Source: Brevundimonas sp. EYE_349 (lineage in GTDB: Bacteria; Pseudomonadota; Alphaproteobacteria; Caulobacterales; Caulobacteraceae). Taken from it: a DNA stretch of 64,000 nt. Positions 44,297 to 51,528 of the stretch are shown here, piece by piece. The translations under genes were made by a program, and so were the position numbers. The stretch spans positions 1 to 64,000 of the forward strand of contig NZ_JAHXPB010000005.1 of NCBI RefSeq assembly GCF_023147505.1, read 5' to 3'. The notes beneath the pieces were generated by a model, which searched no databases, was not told where the DNA came from, and saw only the letters and a program-made list of their open reading frames with translations. Position 1 is the stretch's first letter. Each line of letters starts with the position of its first letter.

Positions 44297-45013
44297 ATGC
44301 CGTCCGCCGAACCCGCCCTCATGACCGAGACCATGACCGAGACCGTGCGCCTGTCGGGCGTCGGCTTCGGCTATGCGGGCGCGCCCGACGTATTGCGGGA
44401 CGTTAACCTCATTTTGCCGCGCGGCTCTTTCCACTTTCTTACCGGCCCGTCCGGGGCGGGCAAGTCCTCGCTGCTGCGCCTGCTGACCCTGGCGGACCGT
44501 CCGCTGCGAGGCGGTCTTCGCCTGTTCGGGGCCGATGTCACCCATATCGATCGGCGCGACATCCCCGCCTTTCGTCGCCGCATGGGGGTGGTGTTCCAGG
44601 ATTTTCGCCTGCTGGACCATCTGTCGGCCTTCGACAACGCCGCCCTGCCCTTGCGGCTGGCGGGGGGCGCCGAAGCCGATTACGCCGCCGATGTGGAGGA
44701 GATGCTGAAATGGGTGGGCCTGGGCCGTCGCATGGACGCCCGCCCCCCGGCCCTGTCCGGCGGCGAGAAGCAGCGGCTGGCCATCGCGCGCGCGGTGATC
44801 GCCCGGCCCGGCCTGATCGTGGCTGACGAACCGACCGGCAGCGTCGATGCGGTGATGGCCGACAAGCTGCTGCGCCTGTTCCAGTCTCTGAACAAACTGG
44901 GCGCCACGGTGCTGATCGCCAGCCACGACCAGGGGCTGGCCGAACGCTCGGGCGCGCGCGTCCTGCGGCTGGAGGGCGGGCGGCTGCACGAGCCGGGGCG
45001 GGCCGCCGCATGA
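44297..45013 (+). CDS. ftsE: Cell division ATP-binding protein FtsE
   Basis: A protein of about 238 residues, the ABC ATPase of FtsEX, which controls cell-wall hydrolases at the septum. Walker A is TGPSGAGKSSLLRLL, the signature is LSGGEKQRLAIARA, and Walker B is GLIVADEPTGSVD. Starts at 44297, 44321 or 44333 are all possible because no ribosome site is clear and ATGACCGAGACC is partly duplicated there. It overlaps ftsX by 4 bases. Confidence 0.93.
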   Translation: MPSAEPALMTETMTETVRLSGVGFGYAGAPDVLRDVNLILPRGSFHFLTGPSGAGKSSLLRLLTLADRPLRGGLRLFGADVTHIDRRDIPAFRRRMGVVFQDFRLLDHLSAFDNAALPLRLAGGAEADYAADVEEMLKWVGLGRRMDARPPALSGGEKQRLAIARAVIARPGLIVADEPTGSVDAVMADKLLRLFQSLNKLGATVLIASHDQGLAERSGARVLRLEGGRLHEPGRAAA

Positions 45014-45918
45014 TCCGCCTTTCGGATTTCAGCCTGACCAGCCGCCGGCCCGGTCTGTTGCCGCCCGCCGCCGCAGGCGAGCCGTGGCTGATGACGGTGA
45101 TCGCCGTGCTATGTTTCCTGGCCTGTCTGGCCGCCGTGGCCGCCTCCGCCGCAGACCGCGCCGCCCACGGCTGGGCGCGCCAACTGGGCGCCGAGGCCAC
45201 CGTCCAGGTGCGCCCCCGCGTCGGCGAGACCGGCGACACCGCCGCCGCCCGCGCGGCCGAGACCCTGTCGGGCGTCGCCGGGGTGGAGGAGGCCGCCGCC
45301 CTGGACCGCAAGGCGGCCGAGGATCTGCTGCGTCCCTGGCTGGGGGATGCGGTCCTGCCCGACCTGCCCCTGCCGCATCTGGTCACCGTGCGGCTGAACC
45401 CCCAGGCCCCCGCCAGCGCCGTCACCCTGAGCCGCGCCTTGGCCGAGGCGGGCCTGGACGCCACGGTCGACGACCACAGCCTGTGGCGCGGCGAGGTGGA
45501 GCGTTCGGCCAATCTGATCACCGTCCTGGCCGGGGCCGCCTTCCTGGCCACGGCCCTGGCTGCCGCCGCCGCCATCGCCTACGCCACCCGCGCAGGCCTG
45601 GCCGCCGGGCGGGACGTGATCCAGACCCTGAGCCTGAACGGGGCGACGGACGGACGGATCGCCAGCCTGTTCCAGCGCCGTTTCGGTCTGCTGGCCGCCG
45701 CCGCCGGCGCCATAGGGGCGGGCCTGGCCGCGATCTTGGTTGCTTTGCTGCGGCTGCTGGGCGGGTCGGGCGGCCTGACGGCGGCGCTGCCCGTGGCGTG
45801 GGGCGACCTGTTGCTGCTCTCGCCATGCCCGCTGCTGGCGGCTACGGTTGCGGTTCTGGCCGCGAGATTCGCCGCCATGCGGGTGTTGGCTTCGGGCGCG
45901 AGCGGGGGGGACGCATGA
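45010..45918 (+). CDS. ftsX: Cell division protein FtsX
   Basis: A 302-residue permease-like partner of FtsE. Four membrane spans are visible: WLMTVIAVLCFLACLAAVAA, LITVLAGAAFLATALAAAAA, FGLLAAAAGAIGAGLAAILV and LLLLSPCPLLAATVAVLAA. Between the first two lies the periplasmic loop that recruits hydrolase activators (about residues 50-165). The sequence is very alanine rich and diverged from E. coli. Overlaps of 4 bases with both neighbours indicate one operon. Confidence 0.9.
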   Translation: MIRLSDFSLTSRRPGLLPPAAAGEPWLMTVIAVLCFLACLAAVAASAADRAAHGWARQLGAEATVQVRPRVGETGDTAAARAAETLSGVAGVEEAAALDRKAAEDLLRPWLGDAVLPDLPLPHLVTVRLNPQAPASAVTLSRALAEAGLDATVDDHSLWRGEVERSANLITVLAGAAFLATALAAAAAIAYATRAGLAAGRDVIQTLSLNGATDGRIASLFQRRFGLLAAAAGAIGAGLAAILVALLRLLGGSGGLTAALPVAWGDLLLLSPCPLLAATVAVLAARFAAMRVLASGASGGDA

Positions 45919-46556
45919 GACTGTTGAGCGTCGTCTTCATCGCCGGCCTGATCTGGCTGGTCGGACTGTTCGCCTTCGCCCACCGTGTGCGCGAACTGAC
46001 GCCCGCCGAGGATCCCGCCCGCGCCGACGCCATCGTGGCGCTGACGGGCCCGTCGTCCGAGCGCGTCAACGCCGCCATCCGCCTGCTGGAACAGGGCAAG
46101 GGCGAGCGGGTGCTGATCTCGGGCGTCAACCGCGAGGTGCGCCGCCGCGAGCTGCGCGAACTGACGCCCGGCTCCAGCCGCCTGTTCAACTGCTGCGTCG
46201 ATCTGGGCTTCGAGGCCGAGGATACGGTCGGCAACGCCCAGGAGATCGCCGCCTGGGCGCGGTCGAAGGGCTATCGCAGCCTGATCGTGGTGACGTCCGA
46301 CTATCATATGCCGCGCTCGCTGGTGGAGATTCGGGGCCAGTTGCCGGGGGTCAAGCTGACGCCATACGCCGTCTCGACCCCATCGCTGGACAACGCGCGC
46401 TGGTGGCGGGCGGCGGTGACGGCGCGGCGCATGACGCTGGAATATATGAAATACCTGGCCGTCCTGGGGCGCGAAGGCCTGCGTCGCCTGACCCGCGAGC
46501 AGCCCGCCGCCGCCGCGACGCCCGTTTCCGCCGCCGAAGAAAAGGCCCCCGCTTAG
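45915..46556 (+). CDS. YdcF/ElyC family (DUF218) protein
   Basis: A 213-residue protein with an N-terminal membrane anchor (LLSVVFIAGLIWLVGLFAF) and a DUF218 domain outside: ADAIVALTG near residue 38, then GERVLISGVN, and VTSDYHMPRSLVE. ElyC and related proteins affect envelope and lipid-carrier metabolism; the reaction is not settled. The alanine-rich tail is not conserved. It lies between ftsX and plsC in one transcript. Confidence 0.88.
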   Translation: MRLLSVVFIAGLIWLVGLFAFAHRVRELTPAEDPARADAIVALTGPSSERVNAAIRLLEQGKGERVLISGVNREVRRRELRELTPGSSRLFNCCVDLGFEAEDTVGNAQEIAAWARSKGYRSLIVVTSDYHMPRSLVEIRGQLPGVKLTPYAVSTPSLDNARWWRAAVTARRMTLEYMKYLAVLGREGLRRLTREQPAAAATPVSAAEEKAPA

Positions 46557-47288
46557 GTGACTATGCTGCGCTCCCTCCTGTTCACCGTCTGGCTGTATCT
46601 GTCGATGCCGGTCTTCGCCGTCGGCCTGTCGCCGGCGCTTCTGATGCCGCATGGGTTCGCCATGGGCGTCATCCAGATGTGGGCCAAGTCGGTGCTGTTC
46701 GGCCTGCGCTGGATCGCCGGGGTTAGGGTGGAGTTCCGGGGGCTGGAGAACTGTCCGTCGGGCGCCGCACTGGTCGCCTCCAAGCACCAGGGGATGCTGG
46801 ATATCGTCGCCCTGCTGGCGGTGCTGCCCGACGCCTGCTTCGTCATGAAGAAGGAGCTGATGCCCCTGCCCTTCTTCGGCTGGTTCGCCTGGAAGGCCAA
46901 GATGATCGCCGTGGACCGCGCTGGTCACGCCAAGGCGCTGAAGGACATGACCCGCCAGGCCAAGGACCGTCTGTCCGAAGGCCGCCAGATCGTCATCTTC
47001 CCCGAGGGCACGCGCAACGACCCCGGCGTGCCGGGCGACTACAAGCCCGGCGTCGCCGCCATCTATCGCGATCTGGAAGGCCCCTGCTGGCCCGTGGCCA
47101 CCAACTCGGGCGTTCACTGGCCGGCCCACGGCTTTCGCCGCAATCCCGGGGTGGTGGTGTTCGAATTCCTGGACCCCATCCCCGCCGGCCTGAAGCGCGG
47201 CGCCATGATGGCGTTGCTGGAAAGTCGCATCGAAACGGCGTCGTTGGGGTTGTTGAAGCCAAACGGCCGGCCCGAGCGTATCGGGTGA
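46557..47288 (+). CDS. plsC: 1-acyl-sn-glycerol-3-phosphate acyltransferase
   Basis: A 243-residue inner-membrane acyltransferase that makes phosphatidate from lysophosphatidate. Motifs are standard: KHQGMLD (H-x4-D) near residue 77, and FPEGTR with the preceding GRQIVI. An N-terminal hydrophobic helix is present. A GTG at 46557 directly follows the previous stop; an ATG two codons later is also possible. Confidence 0.93.
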   Translation: MTMLRSLLFTVWLYLSMPVFAVGLSPALLMPHGFAMGVIQMWAKSVLFGLRWIAGVRVEFRGLENCPSGAALVASKHQGMLDIVALLAVLPDACFVMKKELMPLPFFGWFAWKAKMIAVDRAGHAKALKDMTRQAKDRLSEGRQIVIFPEGTRNDPGVPGDYKPGVAAIYRDLEGPCWPVATNSGVHWPAHGFRRNPGVVVFEFLDPIPAGLKRGAMMALLESRIETASLGLLKPNGRPERIG

Positions 47289-47313
47289 TCTGAACTACAA
47301 TCGAGGAACTTCC

Positions 47314-48102
47314 ATGTCCCTGCGCTTCCTGGCCATGACGGCCGCCATCGCCGCAACGGCCTTAGCCGGTTCCGCCTTCGCGCAGTCGCAGCCCTACGAA
47401 CAGGTCCGGCCCGCCGCCGAAGGCTGGACCGTCGATCTGGGGGCGGGGGTGCTGTATCGTAACGACAGCAATGGCGACACCGGCTCCAAGACCACGGTCG
47501 CGCCCTGGATTTCGGCCAACTATCGCGACATCGTCTATCTGACGCCGATCGACGGTCTGGGCTGGAATGTGGTCAAGACCGACGATTTCCGCGCCGGGGT
47601 GCAGGTTCGCCCGCGCTTCTCGGCCGATGATATCGAGGGGCTGGCGCTGGACAGGCCTGGCTTCGGCGCCGATCTGGCCGCCTACGCCTTCAAACGCCTG
47701 CCAGGCAACGTCGTCGTCGGCGGCCGCATCAGCCGCGACATCAGCGACGTCAGCGAGGGCACCGAATACTACGCCTCCGTCGGCCATCAGCGGGTGACGC
47801 CGGTCGGGCTTCTGAACGCCTCGGTCTATGTGCGCGGCGGCGACGCCAAACTGGCCGACGCCTACTATGGCGTCAGCCCCTCGGAAGCGACGGCCAACGG
47901 CATCGCCGCCTATTCGCCGGGCGGCGGCCTGCAGGGCGCCGGCGCCAGTCTGATCCTGCTGGTTCCGATCGGCGACAAGTGGGGGGCTGGCGGCCTGCTC
48001 AACTATGAACGTCGGCTGGGCGACGTCGCCGACAGCCCCCTGTCCAGGAATGACGACGCCATCCGCACCGGCGTCTTCATCGCCCGTCGCTTCGGCGGCT
48101 GA
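47314..48102 (+). CDS. MipA/OmpV family outer-membrane protein
   Basis: A 262-residue protein with a signal peptide (cleavage after AFA, about residue 23). It is predicted to be a beta-barrel of alternating strands: WTVDLGAGVLYRNDS, WISANYRDIVYLTP, FRAGVQVRPRFSAD, and the terminal GVFIARRFGG. MipA-like proteins scaffold murein enzymes or act as porins. A GAGGAAC ribosome site precedes the ATG. It is convergent with hisC. Confidence 0.82.
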   Translation: MSLRFLAMTAAIAATALAGSAFAQSQPYEQVRPAAEGWTVDLGAGVLYRNDSNGDTGSKTTVAPWISANYRDIVYLTPIDGLGWNVVKTDDFRAGVQVRPRFSADDIEGLALDRPGFGADLAAYAFKRLPGNVVVGGRISRDISDVSEGTEYYASVGHQRVTPVGLLNASVYVRGGDAKLADAYYGVSPSEATANGIAAYSPGGGLQGAGASLILLVPIGDKWGAGGLLNYERRLGDVADSPLSRNDDAIRTGVFIARRFGG

Positions 48103-48108
48103 CGACGA

Positions 48109-48135
48109 AAAGGCGGCGACCGATCAGGTCGCCGC
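48109..48135 (-). terminator. hisC terminator hairpin holding the stop codon in its loop
   Basis: On the minus strand GCGGCGACC and GGTCGCCGC form a 9-bp stem around TGATC, which includes the hisC TGA, followed by CTTTTCG. The 5' arm is therefore inside the last hisC codons. Confidence 0.65.
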
Positions 48136-49248
48136 AAACTCGCTCATGGCGTCGATCACGGCGCGGTTCTGATCTTCCGTGCCGATCGTGATGCGCAGGC
48201 CCTGGGGCAGGCCATAGCCGCCGACCGGGCGGACGATGATGCCCTTTGTGTTCAGATAGTCGTTGGCGGCGGCGGCGCGGTCGGCGGCGTCGAACAGCAC
48301 CAGGACGAAGTTGCCGGCGCTGGGCAGGACCTCGAAGCCGAAGCCGCGCAGGGCCTGGGTCAGGCGCGGCTTCCACGTCGTGATCAGCTCACGCGACGCC
48401 TCCTGGTGCGCCGTGTCGGACAGGGCGGCCGTCGCCGCCTCCAGCCCCGGAACCGAAACGTTGAATGGCAGGCGGATGCGGTCAATGGCCTCGGCCACCG
48501 CGACAGGCGCATAGCCGAAGCCGATGCGTAAGCCCCCCAGGCCGTGGATCTTGGAGAAGGTGCGGGTGACGACGATGTTCTCGGCGTCCCTGGCCAGCGG
48601 GAATGACGTCTCCCAGTCCGCCTCGGTCACATATTCCGCATAGGCCTCGTCCACGACCAGAATGACGTGCGACGGAAGGGCGGCGTGCAGGCGGCGAATT
48701 TCCTCGCCAGTGTTGTAGCTGCCGGTGGGGTTGGACGGGTTGGAGACATAGACGATCTTGGTGCGGTCATCGACTTGGGCCAAGAGGGCGTCGACCTCGG
48801 CCTTGAAGTTCGGCTCGGGCGCCAGCTTGACCTGGGCCTCGCAGCCCAGGGCGCTGATGCGGTAGGCCAAAAAGCCGTACTGGCCGCAGACGATGTTGTC
48901 GCCCGCCGTCAGATAGGTCTGGTTCAGCAGGGCGAAGACCTCGTCCGAGCCATTGCCGAAGATCAGCCGCTCTGGCTCCAGCCCGTGCAGATCGGACACG
49001 GCGGCCCGCAGTTTGCCGGCGCGGCCGTCGGGATAGATGTGGATGTTCCGGACGGCGGCTTCATAGGCGGCGCGCGCCTTTTCGCCTGCGCCCAGCATGT
49101 TCTCGTTCGACGACAGCTTCATCGGCTCGGCGACGCCCGCGATAGACGACTTGCCGCCCACATAGGGGGCGATGTCGAGGATGCCGGGCTTGGGCGTCGG
49201 GCCTTGGGGCGCAGGGCCTGGGGTCGCGGTCGCGGTCGCGTCGGTCAT
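48124..49248 (-). CDS. hisC: Histidinol-phosphate aminotransferase-like enzyme
   Basis: A 374-residue class I/II PLP aminotransferase. The PLP lysine is in RTFSKIHGLGGLRIGF, with SNPSNPTGSY and VVDEAYAEY as the usual PLP contacts. It can serve histidine synthesis, and in this group often also prephenate or aromatic transamination. It follows a 228-residue protein with a chorismate-mutase-like start, which hints at aromatic metabolism, but both uses remain possible. The N-terminal 20 residues are alanine/proline rich and variable. Confidence 0.88.
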   Translation of the reverse strand: MTDATATATPGPAPQGPTPKPGILDIAPYVGGKSSIAGVAEPMKLSSNENMLGAGEKARAAYEAAVRNIHIYPDGRAGKLRAAVSDLHGLEPERLIFGNGSDEVFALLNQTYLTAGDNIVCGQYGFLAYRISALGCEAQVKLAPEPNFKAEVDALLAQVDDRTKIVYVSNPSNPTGSYNTGEEIRRLHAALPSHVILVVDEAYAEYVTEADWETSFPLARDAENIVVTRTFSKIHGLGGLRIGFGYAPVAVAEAIDRIRLPFNVSVPGLEAATAALSDTAHQEASRELITTWKPRLTQALRGFGFEVLPSAGNFVLVLFDAADRAAAANDYLNTKGIIVRPVGGYGLPQGLRITIGTEDQNRAVIDAMSEFAAT

Positions 49249-49261
49249 GAGAAGCCTTGAA

Positions 49262-49948
49262 CTAATAGAGGGGGGCGGCGCCGATGACGCCGTTCAATCG
49301 GCCGGGCGCGGTCGTCAGCCGCCCGTCATCGGCCTGCACATAACCTGTCAGCACGAACAGCTTCAACCCGCCCGCCGCCGCCAGCGGGTCGGCGACCAGC
49401 CCAGCCTCGCCCAGGGCCTCCGCGATCTTGGTCTCGGACCAGCCGCTGTCGGTGACCCAGAAGCTGCGGTCGGCGCCGGTGGGCCCGGACGTCTCCCTGG
49501 CCACGACGAACGCCTGAGGCCGGCCGCGCCGGTCGTCCGGCAGGGCGGCGACGATCCGAAGGTCGGGCCGCGCCAGCAGCCGCCCCCACCACGGGCGGTC
49601 GGACGACAGGTCGATCACCGCGCGCGATCCCGAATCCGCCGCCTTCAGCGCGTCCTCTGCCGACAGGGGGCGGATGCCCAGGCCAAACCGATCCGTCGCC
49701 AGGGCCTGGGCCACGCCGCCGCTGGCGACCAGGGCCGGGCCGGTCGCCGCCTCCAGCCGACCCCAGACCGTCTTGACAACGGCGGCCTCGACCGGCGACA
49801 GGCCGTCCAGCAGCCCGCGCAGAGCGATGGCGGCGGCGTCAAGCCTGTCGCGTGGTCCCGCCGCGATGCGCGCGGCCACGGCGCGGACCACAGCCTGGTC
49901 CAGCGCCAGCAGGTCCGCGTCCATTTGCGGTTCGTCCAGCAGGCTCAT
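49262..49948 (-). CDS. Hypothetical protein with chorismate-mutase-like N-terminus
   Basis: A 228-residue protein. The first 60 residues form helices (ADLLALDQAVVRAVAARIAA) somewhat like chorismate mutase, but key arginines and the catalytic glutamine are not clear. The second part is beta rich (ADRSFWVTDSGWSETKIAEA, then GGLKLFVLTGYVQADD), recalling a regulatory or ACT-like domain. It lies 13 bases before hisC and shares the upstream start overlap with a DUF2125 gene. It may act in aromatic amino acid synthesis; this rests on position. Confidence 0.6.
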   Translation of the reverse strand: MSLLDEPQMDADLLALDQAVVRAVAARIAAGPRDRLDAAAIALRGLLDGLSPVEAAVVKTVWGRLEAATGPALVASGGVAQALATDRFGLGIRPLSAEDALKAADSGSRAVIDLSSDRPWWGRLLARPDLRIVAALPDDRRGRPQAFVVARETSGPTGADRSFWVTDSGWSETKIAEALGEAGLVADPLAAAGGLKLFVLTGYVQADDGRLTTAPGRLNGVIGAAPLY

Positions 49949-51003
49949 CAGAACAACTTGGGCGCCGGGGCCAGGGGGAAGGGCCCCAGCCAGGTTCGTC
50001 CGTCGCGGAACACCAGCGTCAGCGGCAGTTGCTCCTGCCCCGTCGCCTGGGCCGCGCCCGCCGCTGCGGCCGCCCCCGCCGCGCCGATGCGATTGACCGC
50101 GCCCTGGCGCGTCGCCATCAGGCCGGACAGCGCCGGCAACGGCTTTTGCGCCTGCAGTTCCACCTGGCCCGTCAGTCGGCCGTTCGTGTCGGCCTTCAAC
50201 AGGTCGCTGGTCAATGTGGCGCGGCTGTCGCCCGCCTGAAGATCGCCGCGCACGTCGCGGAAGGCGCCGCCCGCCCTGGTCCAGGCGGAAAAGACCCCGG
50301 CGGCGTCCCCGCCTGTCTTCAACAGGCTGGCCCGGCCGACCACGGCCTCCAGCTGGGTCGTCAGATAGCCGTCCTGGGCGAAACCCTCGACCGGACCGTC
50401 GGCGCGGCCCTGGCCGCCGACCAGACGGAACATTACGTCGACGTCGTCGGCCGGCGCGGTCGAGCCTTCCAGATGCGGGCGGGCGTAAAGCTCGATCCGT
50501 TCGGCGCGGGCGATGGGAAAGGGTTCGGCGCCGGTCTGGGTCGTGAAGATCGGATTGACCATCTCCAGCGCCAGATTGGGCCAGCGCTGGTCGATGCCGC
50601 TGGCGCTCATGCGGATGGCGTCGCCCTTGACCGCCACCTCGCCCTTGCCGGCGCGGGTCAGGACCAGCCCCTGCGGCGCCGCCACGACCCATTTGGTCGG
50701 CTGATAGGCGTTGGCTTCGGCCGTCAGCTCGGGCGCGGCCAGGGCGTGGCCCGACGGCATGCCGATCACCAGGCGATCCAGCACGACATGGGTGCGGAAC
50801 GGCCAGCCCGTGATGGTCTTGTCATCGTAGCGCACAGTCCAGCCGCCCTGGCGCAGGGTTTGGACCTGGGCCTCCAGCCGCGTGTCGATCTGGCGCGTCA
50901 GATAGAACCACCAGCCGGTCCACCCCGCGAGGACGATCAGCACCAGGATGAAGGGCGCATACAGGCCCTTACGGCTGTGTCTCGCGGGCGGGGTTTCGGT
51001 CAT
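49948..51003 (-). CDS. DUF2125 membrane-anchored protein
   Basis: A 351-residue protein with one N-terminal membrane span (APFILVLIVLAGWTGWWFYL) and a large periplasmic part. ITGWPFRTHVVLDRLVI and APQGLVLTRAGKGEV match the DUF2125 family of alphaproteobacteria. Function unknown; AsmA-like repeats are similar in style. The stop overlaps the next gene by 1 base, so it heads the hisC operon. Confidence 0.85.
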   Translation of the reverse strand: MTETPPARHSRKGLYAPFILVLIVLAGWTGWWFYLTRQIDTRLEAQVQTLRQGGWTVRYDDKTITGWPFRTHVVLDRLVIGMPSGHALAAPELTAEANAYQPTKWVVAAPQGLVLTRAGKGEVAVKGDAIRMSASGIDQRWPNLALEMVNPIFTTQTGAEPFPIARAERIELYARPHLEGSTAPADDVDVMFRLVGGQGRADGPVEGFAQDGYLTTQLEAVVGRASLLKTGGDAAGVFSAWTRAGGAFRDVRGDLQAGDSRATLTSDLLKADTNGRLTGQVELQAQKPLPALSGLMATRQGAVNRIGAAGAAAAAGAAQATGQEQLPLTLVFRDGRTWLGPFPLAPAPKLF

Positions 51004-51051
51004 GCAGGCTCCGGCGTTCGTCGTCCTATACCGCAGTCGGGCGACGGGTTT

Positions 51052-51525
51052 CTAGGCGGTCAGATCGGCCATTACGGCGTCGGCGGCGCGCCGGGCGTCC
51101 TCGGGCGCGATCTCCAGCAGCAGGCCGCGTTGTCCGGCGTTGATCAGGATGCGGTCGAACAGGATCGCGGTCTCGTCCAGGGCGGTCCTGACGACCTTTC
51201 GCTGACCGAACGGGCTGACCCCGCCGACCTTGAAGCCGGTCAGCCGCTCGGCGTCGGCGGGCTTCATCATATGGGCCGACTTGGCTGCGAAGACAGCCGC
51301 CAGCTTCTTCATGCTGACCTCGCAGTCGGAGGGCACGACGACGCAGGCGGGCGCGCCGTCGACCAGCGTCATCAGGGTCTTGAACACCTGTTCCGGCGCC
51401 CAGCCCAGGGCTTCCGCCGCCTGCAATCCCGTGCGCGGCGCGTCGGGATCGTAGTCGTAGGGGTGCAGGAGGAAGGCGACGCCGGCCTTGGTCAGGGCGA
51501 CGGTCGCGGGAGTGGTCTTGGACAT
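51052..51525 (-). CDS. ybaK: YbaK-type Cys-tRNA(Pro) deacylase
   Basis: A 157-residue editing protein that hydrolyses mischarged Cys-tRNA(Pro). The family hallmarks are FKTLMTLVDGAPACVVVPSD, the lysine-rich EVSMKKLAAVFAAKSAHM and GFKVGGVSPFGQ. Length is normal. It starts 3 bases after the DinG-like helicase stop. Confidence 0.9.
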   Translation of the reverse strand: MSKTTPATVALTKAGVAFLLHPYDYDPDAPRTGLQAAEALGWAPEQVFKTLMTLVDGAPACVVVPSDCEVSMKKLAAVFAAKSAHMMKPADAERLTGFKVGGVSPFGQRKVVRTALDETAILFDRILINAGQRGLLLEIAPEDARRAADAVMADLTA

Positions 51526-51528
51526 GGC

